A DNA stretch of 64,000 nucleotides from Paracoccus stylophorae (GTDB lineage: Bacteria > Pseudomonadota > Alphaproteobacteria > Rhodobacterales > Rhodobacteraceae): NCBI RefSeq assembly GCF_028553765.1, contig NZ_CP067134.1, forward strand, positions 3,019,001-3,083,000, in the 5' to 3' direction. This document shows positions 1-6,862 of the stretch, in pieces. The notes beneath the pieces are model-generated. The model was not told where the DNA came from. It saw only the letters and a program-made list of their open reading frames with translations, and did not search any database. How positions within the stretch are numbered: position 1 is the first letter of the stretch; the number at the start of each line of letters is the position of its first letter. Made by a program: the position numbers and the translations under genes.

Positions 1-702
1 GGGCTTGCCGTGGCGCTGGCTTATGGCGGCCGCCAGAAGGTGGGCGAAGGGTTCGGCATCGCCACGATCCTGCGCTATGTCCTGGAAACCTGCGACACCG
101 TCGATCAGGCGCTGGCGGCGCTGCGGCGGATTCCGTCGCACATGGCCTATAACCTGGTTCTGGCGGATGCCGATGGGAACACCGCCAGCGTCGAGGTCGC
201 GCCGGGCGGCGGGATCACCGTGATGCCGCAGCCCATCGCGACCAATCATCAGGGGGCGACAGCCGTTGCGGTTCGGCCGGACTTCACCCGCACGCGGAAA
301 CGCCACGCGCATCTGGCCGCCTTGCGCGTTCCCGCGCGCAAGCTGAACCGCCATTTTTTGCGCAAGCCGCTGTTGCAGGACCGCTATCGCGCCGGGTTCG
401 GCACGCTGTTCACGGCGGAATACGATCCACAGGCGCGCGCGCTTGGCCTGACGATCACGGGCCAGCGGTGGGATCAGACGCTGGCTGCGTTCCACGAGGG
501 ACAGCGTCACGTGGATTATTCACGCAACGAGCGGCTGACCGGCGCCAGCAACGCCCAACCCGCACCCTGCCATGACGTGGACTGGTCGCAGGCGGGCCGG
601 ATCGACTGGCGGCGCGTCGCCGCCGATTACGCCAGCGGGCGCGGCCAGGCGATCCACGCCTATCTGCCGTCGCGGCAGCCGTCCTGTCGCAGCGCGGCCT
701 GA
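1..702 (+). CDS. C45-family Ntn hydrolase/acyltransferase-like protein (5' end outside window)
   Basis: This is the C-terminal part of a gene whose reading frame is open to the first base, so the start and the N-terminal nucleophile lie outside the window. The early residues (GLAVALAYGGR) and the later ATNHQG resemble the acyl-CoA:6-aminopenicillanate acyltransferase / C45 peptidase group, autoprocessing N-terminal-nucleophile hydrolases that cut amide bonds. About 233 residues are visible, ending in a basic and Ser-rich tail. No signal can be judged. The next gene is convergent and ends 70 bp downstream. The family call is moderately sure; the substrate is unknown. Confidence 0.6.
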   Translation, partial: GLAVALAYGGRQKVGEGFGIATILRYVLETCDTVDQALAALRRIPSHMAYNLVLADADGNTASVEVAPGGGITVMPQPIATNHQGATAVAVRPDFTRTRKRHAHLAALRVPARKLNRHFLRKPLLQDRYRAGFGTLFTAEYDPQARALGLTITGQRWDQTLAAFHEGQRHVDYSRNERLTGASNAQPAPCHDVDWSQAGRIDWRRVAADYASGRGQAIHAYLPSRQPSCRSAA

Positions 703-772
703 CATGACAAGGGAACAGGGGGCCGGCGCGGTCCCCTTTTCCCTGCCAGCGTCCATTTCGCAACGCAGGCCG

Positions 773-1267
773 TCAGACGGCGGCCTTGTTGATGCCGCCC
801 GTCGCCAGTTCGGTCATCGTCCGATCCCCCTCGCGGCTGCTGTCCAGACAAGCTTGCAGCGCGGTGACGTCCTCGGCCAGTTCCAGCCGTCGGGCGAAGG
901 CGGCAAGGCAGCCGTAGCCGGCCAGCGCATAGTGCACAAGCCGCTGATACTGGGTGACGATCATGGCGTCGCGGATCGCGTCCCCGCCGAATTCCGCCTC
1001 CAGCACGTGGGCCCGCGCCTCGGCGGCCAGCCCCTCCATTCCCTTGCACTGAACGCCGTCAAGCGTCTCGTCGTGGCGCTGGCCGATCGCCAGCAGCGCG
1101 TCGATGCCGTCCCGTATGCCGTCGGCGCCGGCCTCCAACGCCCGCACAAGATCGGTGTCGGTCGCCGCGTCCGCCAGTTTCGTGGTGATGTCCAGCGCCT
1201 GCCGGTTCGCGCTGTGCAGGTCCTTCAGTTGCTCCAGATAAAGATCTTCCAGTGTGTCGATGCTCAT
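773..1267 (-). CDS. DUF892 (YciE/YciF-type) ferritin-like protein
   Basis: This 164-residue, entirely helical-looking protein starts MSIDTLEDLYLEQLKDLHSA, the typical opening of the DUF892 / YciE-YciF family, which folds as a ferritin-like four-helix bundle and is usually stress-induced. Acidic and His residues spread over the helices (for example QRHDET, ARAHVLEAE) fit a di-metal site, but I did not map it. The start is set by an AAAGGA Shine-Dalgarno sequence just upstream. It diverges from the stress-type gene series beginning at 1460, which suggests a shared stress theme. The biochemical role of the family is not settled. Confidence 0.85.
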   Translation of the reverse strand: MSIDTLEDLYLEQLKDLHSANRQALDITTKLADAATDTDLVRALEAGADGIRDGIDALLAIGQRHDETLDGVQCKGMEGLAAEARAHVLEAEFGGDAIRDAMIVTQYQRLVHYALAGYGCLAAFARRLELAEDVTALQACLDSSREGDRTMTELATGGINKAAV

Positions 1268-1337
1268 GGGTCAATCCTTTCAAGACTGCCTCAGGCTAAC
1301 GAACCGGGTAGCGATCACCAAAACCAATCGCCCGCCT

Positions 1338-1361
1338 GAACCCACGGACATCCAAAGCGTT
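1338..1361 (+). promoter_or_regulatory. EcfG-type promoter, one mismatch
   Basis: TGAAC and CGTT are separated by 16 bp, which matches the general-stress sigma-EcfG consensus GGAAC-N16/17-CGTT except for the first base. It sits about 100 bp before the 22-residue membrane peptide and the YqjD-like gene, so it would drive that series. The box is seen directly; sigma factor use is inferred. Confidence 0.45.
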
Positions 1362-1459
1362 AACACAGATTAATCGCGTCACCGGCTGAATATGCCACGT
1401 TGTTTGCAGGTAACTTTCAATCGGAGGCGATGCCGTCGCCGTCAGATAAGGAATCCGTG

Positions 1460-1528
1460 ATGCACAATATCTTCTATCTCATCGGCGTGGTCGTCGTGGT
1501 TCTGGCGCTTATCGGTTTCGTTTTCTGA
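1460..1528 (+). CDS. 22-residue single-span membrane peptide
   Basis: A very short frame encodes a peptide that is almost entirely one hydrophobic segment: MHNIFYLIG followed by a Val/Leu/Ile run ending GFVF. An AAGGA Shine-Dalgarno sequence lies 7 bp before the ATG, and the stop falls 21 bp before the next gene, which has its own strong AAGGAGG-type site. The arrangement (good ribosome site, membrane-only peptide, head of a stress gene series) makes a real small membrane protein more likely than chance. It has no recognisable domain. It could act as a regulator or partner of the membrane proteins encoded next, but that is inference. Confidence 0.6.
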   Translation: MHNIFYLIGVVVVVLALIGFVF

Positions 1529-1549
1529 TCACTGAAGGAGGAAATTCAC

Positions 1550-2077
1550 ATGCCAACGAACAAGACGTTTTCACAAGACAACACGACGCAGTCCGGAACC
1601 GGCAGCAGCCCGGCGGACCGGCCTGACCAAGACATGTCCGCGAAGGACAAGTCTGGTCAGGACATGTCCGCCAAGGATGTCGCGGGCAAGGCCGGCGACA
1701 TGGCGCAGGACGCGGTCAAGCAGGCGTCGGACGTAGCCCGCAAACAGGGCGATGAGGCCAAATCGGCCGTCGCGGACGAGCTGTCGTCGGTGTCGTCGGC
1801 CCTGCGCAAGGCCGCCGACGAGATGCGCAGCGGATCGCCGCAGGAACGCACTTTCGGCCAGATCGCCGAAAGCCTGGCCGATGCGTCCGACGCGCTGCGC
1901 GACAAGGATCTGGGCACGATGGTCGGCGATGTCAGCCGCTTTGCCCGCGCCAACCCGATGGTGTTTCTGGGCGGCGCGGCGCTGATCGGCTTTGCCGCCA
2001 CGCGCTTTGCCAAGGCATCCGCCGACGGCGAGGGCACGACGCCCGGCGGTTCCACCACATATCGCGGAGGTTTCTGA
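1550..2077 (+). CDS. YqjD/ElaB-like (DUF883-type) tail-anchored protein
   Basis: This 175-residue protein has a polar N-terminus with a short duplicated QDMSAKD motif, a long amphipathic helical centre rich in Ala, Lys and Asp, and a C-terminal hydrophobic segment (about residues 140-158, FLGGAALIGFAATRF) followed by a short polar tail. That plan matches the DUF883/YqjD/ElaB group, inner-membrane tail-anchored proteins that in E. coli bind ribosomes in stationary phase. AAGGAGG lies 6 bp before the ATG. The stop overlaps the ATG of the YqjE-like gene, so the two are translationally coupled as in the yqjDE pair. Residue identity to YqjD is low by eye. Confidence 0.65.
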   Translation: MPTNKTFSQDNTTQSGTGSSPADRPDQDMSAKDKSGQDMSAKDVAGKAGDMAQDAVKQASDVARKQGDEAKSAVADELSSVSSALRKAADEMRSGSPQERTFGQIAESLADASDALRDKDLGTMVGDVSRFARANPMVFLGGAALIGFAATRFAKASADGEGTTPGGSTTYRGGF

Positions 2078-2478
2078 TGCGCGAAGATCACAGCACCAAA
2101 TCCGCCGGCGGCCTGGTTCAGGACGCCATGAGCAATGTCAGCGCGCTGGTCCGCAACGAGGTCGATCTGGCGCGGGCCGAGATCAACGAGAACCTGACCA
2201 AGGCGGGTGTCGCCGCCGGCATGATCGCCGCCGGCGCCATCGTCGTTCTGGTCGCGCTGAACGTGCTGGCCGCCGCGCTGGTCGCGGCGCTGACCGAGGC
2301 CGGGCTGGACGGCGGATGGGCGGCGCTGATCGTCGGCGTGGTTCTTGCCGTGATCGCCTATGTGATGATCCAGAAAGGCATGAACGATCTGAAGCTTTCA
2401 AGCCTCGCACCCACGCGGACGGCGAAGAATGTGCGCCGCGACGCCGAAGCCGTAAAGGATGTCTATGATGACAAATGA
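2077..2478 (+). CDS. Phage_holin_3_6 / YqjE-family membrane protein
   Basis: This is a 133-residue protein with an amphipathic N-terminal helix (LVRNEVDLARAEINEN) followed by two transmembrane segments around residues 45-75 and 82-108, and a basic tail. That architecture is the holin-superfamily-III-like / YqjE family, bacterial inner-membrane proteins unrelated in function to phage lysis. It overlaps the YqjD-like gene upstream by one base and the DUF3618 gene downstream by 20 bases, indicating one transcript. The name holin should not be read as a lysis function. Confidence 0.8.
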   Translation: MREDHSTKSAGGLVQDAMSNVSALVRNEVDLARAEINENLTKAGVAAGMIAAGAIVVLVALNVLAAALVAALTEAGLDGGWAALIVGVVLAVIAYVMIQKGMNDLKLSSLAPTRTAKNVRRDAEAVKDVYDDK

Positions 2479-3544
2479 AACCCGCTCCCCCGAGGAAATC
2501 GAGCGCGAGATCGAACAGCAACGGTCCGAGTTGACCTCGACCCTTGACGATCTTCAGGACAGGTTCTCGATCGACGGCCTCGTGCGCCAGATCGGAGAGC
2601 AGTTCCGCGAACATGGCGGCGACATGAGCCGGTCGATCACCAACCAGATCAAGGCCAACCCGATCCCGCTGGCGCTGACGGGCATCGGCCTTGCCTGGAT
2701 GATGTTCGGCAACTCGCGGCCTCCCGCCCCCGCCAGCCCCGGCCGGGTCGAGGAAGATTACCGCCGCGCGCGTCTGGATCACGACCGCCCCTATACCCGG
2801 CCGACATCGCAGGTCGCGCCCACGCGTGCAGGCCCGGCATGGGCACGCGACGACCACGACGTGCAGGGCGGATCGGATGGCTATGGGTCCTCCATCGGCG
2901 ACACGGCCCGGTCGGGCGCGCAATCGGTCAAGGACGGTCTGTCCTCGGCCGGGTCGGCGGCAAGCGACGCGGCATCCTCGGCCGGCTCGACCATTGCCGA
3001 GGGGGCCGAGTCGGTGCGCGACAGCGTCGCCGCCGCCGGCAACCGGATCGCCGAAGGCACCGAGGCGCTGACCGAGGAAGGCCGCAAGCGGGTGATCGCC
3101 GCCCGCCAGAAGGCGTTGGAGATGCGGCGCAGCACGTCGCAATCGGTCGCGCAGGGCGCCGACGCGGCGGCGGATTTCTATGACCGTCAACCGCTGGTCG
3201 TGGGCGCGCTGGCGCTGGCCTTCGGCGCGGCACTGGGCGGCGCGCTGCCGCGCACGCGGGTCGAGGACGACCTGATGGGCGAGCAGAGCGATCATCTGAT
3301 CGAAGAGGCCGAACGCATCTTCGAGGAAGAGAAGGCCAAGGCGAAACAGGTCGCTGAAAGCGTCACCGACGAGGTCAAGGATATCGCATCCGAAACCAAG
3401 TCGCAGATCGACAGCGACGCACCCGGCGACAAGACCGCAGCCGAGGCCCTTGGCGACAAGGCGAAAGACGCCGCGCGCCGGGTCGAGGATACGGCGAAAA
3501 CCGCCGCGAAAGACGAAAACCTGGGCAAGCCCAGGACGGATTGA
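2459..3544 (+). CDS. DUF3618 domain-containing membrane protein
   Basis: The N-terminal part (about residues 10-85) carries the DUF3618 signature: EEIEREIEQQRSELTSTLDD, then a stretch ending in a hydrophobic segment around LALTGIGLAWMMFG. The middle is low-complexity (Ser/Ala/Gly and Asp), then a second membrane segment LVVGALALAFGAALGGALP near residue 245, and a Lys/Glu/Ala-rich predicted coiled coil to the end (361 residues). The ATG at 2459 starts inside the previous gene; ATG codons at 2465 and 2468 are alternatives. It is the last member of the YqjD/YqjE-like operon. Its function is unknown. Confidence 0.8.
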   Translation: MSMMTNETRSPEEIEREIEQQRSELTSTLDDLQDRFSIDGLVRQIGEQFREHGGDMSRSITNQIKANPIPLALTGIGLAWMMFGNSRPPAPASPGRVEEDYRRARLDHDRPYTRPTSQVAPTRAGPAWARDDHDVQGGSDGYGSSIGDTARSGAQSVKDGLSSAGSAASDAASSAGSTIAEGAESVRDSVAAAGNRIAEGTEALTEEGRKRVIAARQKALEMRRSTSQSVAQGADAAADFYDRQPLVVGALALAFGAALGGALPRTRVEDDLMGEQSDHLIEEAERIFEEEKAKAKQVAESVTDEVKDIASETKSQIDSDAPGDKTAAEALGDKAKDAARRVEDTAKTAAKDENLGKPRTD

Positions 3545-3606
3545 CCCATCCCCGTGCCGGTCCCGGCGGCGTGCCGTCGGGTCCGGCATGAATGAACGGA
3601 GACGCC

Positions 3607-4551
3607 ATGACACGCGGCCACGACGCGACGACGCCCGCACAGATTCCAAAGACCGGCTGGTTCGACATCGCGATGCGCGTCAATGATGAGATCGCCGAGG
3701 ATCGGGTCAGCCTTCTGTCCGCGGGGGTGGCCTTTTACGGAATGCTGGCGCTGTTTCCCGCCATCTCGGCTGTGATGGCGCTGGGCGGCCTGCTGTTCGA
3801 GCCGGACCAGATCGTGGCGCAGATCGACCGGTTATCCGGGCTGGTCCCGGACGAGGTCATTGCCATCGTCAAGAACCAGGCGACGGCGGTCGCCGGCGCG
3901 GATTCGGGCGGGCTTGGCTTTGCGTTGTTTCTGGGTCTGGCGGTCGCGCTTTATTCCGCATCCAAGGGGATGGCCAGCCTGATGCAGGGGCTGAACGCCG
4001 CCTATGACGAGGAAGAAACGCGCGGTGTGGTGCGGCGGATTCTGGAGACGCTGGCGCTGACACTGGTTCTGATCGCGGGCGTTCTGGTCGCGTTGGGCGC
4101 GGCGCTGGCCCTGCCCGTCCTGCTTGCCTTCCTGAATCCGGGTCCGGTCGTCACCACGCTGATCACGGCGGGGCTGTGCATCGCGCTGATCGCGCTGACT
4201 ATGCTGGGGCTGTCGATCCTGTATCGCTTTGCACCCTCGCGCGAATCGGCGGAGTGGAAATGGGTGTCGGTGGGCGCCGTCACCGGATGCCTGCTGTGGA
4301 TCGCCGGATCGGCCGGATTCGCGTTTTATGTCGGCAATTTCGGCTCATACAACGAAAGTTTCGGGACGGTGGCCGGCGTCGTGGTGCTGTTGATGTGGTT
4401 CTGGATCTCGGCCTTCATCATCCTTCTGGGCGCCGAGCTGAACGCCGAAATGGAAGCCCAGACCCGCACGGACACCACCACCGGCAAGGATCGGCCGATG
4501 GGGCAACGCGGCGCGGTCAAGGCGGACACGGTCGCCGAATCGCAGGGATAG
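3607..4551 (+). CDS. YihY/virulence factor BrkB family membrane protein
   Basis: The protein has about 314 residues with six hydrophobic segments and the family hallmarks: AEDRVSLLSAGVAFYGMLALFP near the N-terminus and YNESFGTVAGVVVLLMWFW near the C-terminus. YihY/BrkB proteins are inner-membrane proteins formerly called ribonuclease BN; their function is unresolved. I chose the ATG at 3607 because GGAG lies 5 bp upstream; the in-frame ATG at 3592 has no such site. It lies 62 bp after the DUF3618 gene in the same direction and may be cotranscribed. Confidence 0.88.
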   Translation: MTRGHDATTPAQIPKTGWFDIAMRVNDEIAEDRVSLLSAGVAFYGMLALFPAISAVMALGGLLFEPDQIVAQIDRLSGLVPDEVIAIVKNQATAVAGADSGGLGFALFLGLAVALYSASKGMASLMQGLNAAYDEEETRGVVRRILETLALTLVLIAGVLVALGAALALPVLLAFLNPGPVVTTLITAGLCIALIALTMLGLSILYRFAPSRESAEWKWVSVGAVTGCLLWIAGSAGFAFYVGNFGSYNESFGTVAGVVVLLMWFWISAFIILLGAELNAEMEAQTRTDTTTGKDRPMGQRGAVKADTVAESQG

Positions 4552-4634
4552 CGACGGCTGATCTGCAACGCGGGTTCGAGGATCGCCCCGTTCATAAGAC
4601 AGTCAGGATTCCGGCGCCGCCGGGCGCACAAAAA

Positions 4635-4664
4635 AACCGCCGTCCCGGTCAGGGGACGGCGGTT
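4635..4664 (-). terminator. Intrinsic terminator for the PRC-barrel gene
   Basis: A perfect 12-bp stem (4635-4646 with 4653-4664) has a 6-nt loop and is followed, in the minus direction, by an uninterrupted T-run from the A-stretch at 4629-4636. It lies 36 bp past the stop of the minus-strand PRC-barrel gene and between convergent genes. Confidence 0.9.
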
Positions 4665-4699
4665 CCTGTATTTGGCCGGCCCGTTTCGGGCCAGGCGCG

Positions 4700-5809
4700 T
4701 CAGTTGGCCACCAGGTCCGACACGGTGCCGGTGCCGTCAGAGAGGGTGACCTCGCTGGTGTTGTATTCCGGCATCGTTTCCAGCTCGGCCTCGCTGGTCT
4801 GGGGCAGATAGACCTCGCCGTCGCGCAGGCGCAGACGGTCGATGGGCAGGGCGATCTCGCGTTCGCCCAGACCCAGGAAGCCGCCCAGACCAAGGATCAC
4901 GACGACGGTTTCGCCGCGCACGCCGACATTGTCGATATCGCCGACATCCTCGCCGCCTTCGCTGCGGACATTCATGCCGATCAGTTCCGAGACCGGCATT
5001 CCGGCAAGCGGGCTGGCCGCCAGCGTGTCGCGATAGGTCTGACGATCCTCGTCGGATGCCATCATCCCCTGCTCGTCCGCCTCGTATTGCTGAACGTCGA
5101 TCTGCGCCTCGTCCTGCTGGACGTCAACCTGCGCCTCGGGGGCGTCGCTGACATTGACCTGAGGTTCTTCCTCGGCCGCCAGAACGTCGACATCCGCGCT
5201 TTCCTGCTGCTGAACCTCGACATTCGCCTCGGCCTGCTCGACCGAGATGTCGGCGTCGTCGGCCTGATCGACCTGCACCGTCGGCTCGGCCGATTGCACG
5301 TTCACCTGCGGTTCCGATTCCTCGATGGTGATCTTGGGTTCGGGGCGCACGAAACGCACGACCGGGTCGGGCTGTCTGACGCTGACCTCGGGATCGGCGG
5401 TATCGACATCGACCTGCGGTTCGGGGATGCGCACGGTGACGATCGGTTCGGGGATCACCACCGTGACGATCGGCTGCGCCTGTTCGACCGTGATCGTCGG
5501 CGCGACCTGCTGGACCGTCACCTGGGGTTCGGGCACCTCGACGGTGATTTCGGGTTGCGGCTGTTCGACCGTGACTTCGGGCGCGGCCTGATCGACGGAC
5601 ACGTCCGGTTCGGGGACGTTCACGTCAACCGTCGCATCCTCCTGCTCGACCACGACCTGACCGCCCTGGGTCGGCACGACCGTTTCTTCGGCAGGCGCGG
5701 TTTCGGCGGGCGCCGCGTCGGCGGGGGCAGTCTCGGTCTGCGCAAAGGCGCCGCCTGCAAGAAGCGCGCCAAGCGCCGCCGAGCCAAGTATGTTCATCCT
5801 GAATTTCAT
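4700..5809 (-). CDS. Exported PRC-barrel protein with tandem nonapeptide repeats
   Basis: This is a 369-residue protein with a Sec signal peptide (cleavage near GGAFAQ, residue 24), an Ala/Pro/Thr/Glu-rich linker, then 13 consecutive perfect nine-residue repeats of the form P-x-(V/I)-x-(V/I/F)-x4 (residues 68-184) and several degenerate acidic ones to about residue 240. The C-terminal part (about residues 275-345) is a PRC-barrel: LIGMNVRSEGGEDVGDI, then a hydrophobic strand VVVILGLGGFLGLGEREIALP. AGGGAAA precedes the ATG. It is monocistronic, with its own terminator. The repeats suggest an extended periplasmic beta-rich stalk with a folded domain at its end. Function unknown. Confidence 0.85.
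   Translation of the reverse strand: MKFRMNILGSAALGALLAGGAFAQTETAPADAAPAETAPAEETVVPTQGGQVVVEQEDATVDVNVPEPDVSVDQAAPEVTVEQPQPEITVEVPEPQVTVQQVAPTITVEQAQPIVTVVIPEPIVTVRIPEPQVDVDTADPEVSVRQPDPVVRFVRPEPKITIEESEPQVNVQSAEPTVQVDQADDADISVEQAEANVEVQQQESADVDVLAAEEEPQVNVSDAPEAQVDVQQDEAQIDVQQYEADEQGMMASDEDRQTYRDTLAASPLAGMPVSELIGMNVRSEGGEDVGDIDNVGVRGETVVVILGLGGFLGLGEREIALPIDRLRLRDGEVYLPQTSEAELETMPEYNTSEVTLSDGTGTVSDLVAN
5258..5608 (-). repeat. 13 x 27-bp tandem coding repeat in the PRC-barrel gene
   Basis: The 27-bp period encodes nine-residue units such as PEVTVEQPQ, PEITVEVPE, PIVTVRIPE and PQVNVQSAE. The register (Pro first, hydrophobic at positions 3 and 5) is kept through all 13 units without insertion. 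The DNA units have diverged, so the array is old and kept by protein-level selection rather than recently expanded. Confidence 0.9.
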
Positions 5810-6052
5810 GATCTTTTCCCTGTAAATTGACCGTTCGGCCGCGATGGATCGCCAGCCTTGTGCCGGCGCGCAAAGTCCGGCGCGCAGGCAAGACTGGCCG
5901 CCTGGACCGGCAAATCGCCGATCCTTGAAGCATGACCCATCCTAGGGTCTGGGGCGGCGGCGCGAACTAATCTCTGACAGGGTTCGGCGCATTTCTGGCC
6001 CGCAGAACGGTCGCGGCACCGGTTCGGCGGCCGTGTCGGACCCGAATCGGCG

Positions 6053-6568
6053 TCAGACGGACGCCAACCCCTCCAGCAATTCCGGGTCCACCGAATCGCC
6101 GTGCAGGACCGAGACATCGCCGGTGGTTTCCAGCACCACCGCCCGCACCTTCGACAGATCCAGCGCGTTCGCTTCGCGCAGTTTCGCCATCAGATCGTCG
6201 CGGCCGACGCGCGTCTGCCGCAGCGCATCCTCCAGCACGACACCGTCCCGCATCAGCAGGACCGGCGTGTTCTGCACCAGATCCTCGATCCGGTCCGAAG
6301 CCTGCCGCAGCCGCGCGACCCCGTATTGCATCCCGAACAGGCTGGCCATCGCGGCAAGGGTCTGCCCGAACCCGGACCAGTCCGAACTTTGGCTGGCCCC
6401 CGCCAGCAGCGACCCCATGGCGACGGTCATGACGAAATCGAAATTGGTCATCTTGGAGAAGGATCGCAGCCCGACCAGACGCACCAGCAGGATGATCCAC
6501 AAAAGCCCCAGGACCGAAAGCAGCGTCCCGCGCAGCAAGACATCGAGAATCTGGTTGTCTACGAACAT
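6053..6568 (-). CDS. DUF421 (YetF-type) membrane protein
   Basis: This 171-residue protein has three hydrophobic segments in its first 85 residues, including the family motif RLVGLRSFSKMTNFDFVM, followed by a soluble C-terminal domain (PVLLMRDGVVLEDALRQTRV). That is the DUF421/YetF family, common in stress and sporulation neighbourhoods and of unknown function. The length is typical of the short form. A 243-bp stretch separates it from the PRC-barrel gene downstream, so cotranscription is uncertain. Confidence 0.85.
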   Translation of the reverse strand: MFVDNQILDVLLRGTLLSVLGLLWIILLVRLVGLRSFSKMTNFDFVMTVAMGSLLAGASQSSDWSGFGQTLAAMASLFGMQYGVARLRQASDRIEDLVQNTPVLLMRDGVVLEDALRQTRVGRDDLMAKLREANALDLSKVRAVVLETTGDVSVLHGDSVDPELLEGLASV

Positions 6569-6745
6569 GACGCCTCCTGTCGGGCCGTGCCGGGTGTTCG
6601 ACGCGGTCGAGACGCGGCCCGGCGATCATGACTCCACGATGACGGGCGCGGCGGCAAGCATATTCGGTCCCGGGCTTTCCGGACCGGCGTCGCGGCTGCA
6701 ACCGGCCGGTGCAAAGAAGGGCGCAGGACGCAGATCACAAATCCG

Positions 6746-6771
6746 GGAACAAAAGCCCGACCCGGCACGTT
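6746..6771 (+). promoter_or_regulatory. EcfG-type general-stress promoter, perfect match
   Basis: GGAAC (6746-6750) and CGTT (6768-6771) are separated by 17 bp, an exact match to the alphaproteobacterial sigma-EcfG consensus. It sits about 90 bp before the ATG of the Tat-exported amine oxidase, in the correct orientation, with no gene between. The boxes are seen; sigma-EcfG control is inferred from the established consensus. Confidence 0.7.
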
Positions 6772-6862
6772 CATTGCCGAAACGTCGGCCGGATCTGCGC
6801 GGGATGATCCGCTGCGGTTCGGGATATCGGCGCTGTCGGCGCCATGACAGGAGGGGGGACGC

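Noticed and set aside
2077..2478. Phage holin, hence a prophage remnant
   Set aside because: The family name is historical; the gene is coupled to YqjD-like and DUF3618 genes and no other phage gene is present.
3592..3606. Longer start for the YihY/BrkB gene
   Set aside because: The ATG at 3592 has no ribosome site, whereas GGAG lies 5 bp before the ATG at 3607.
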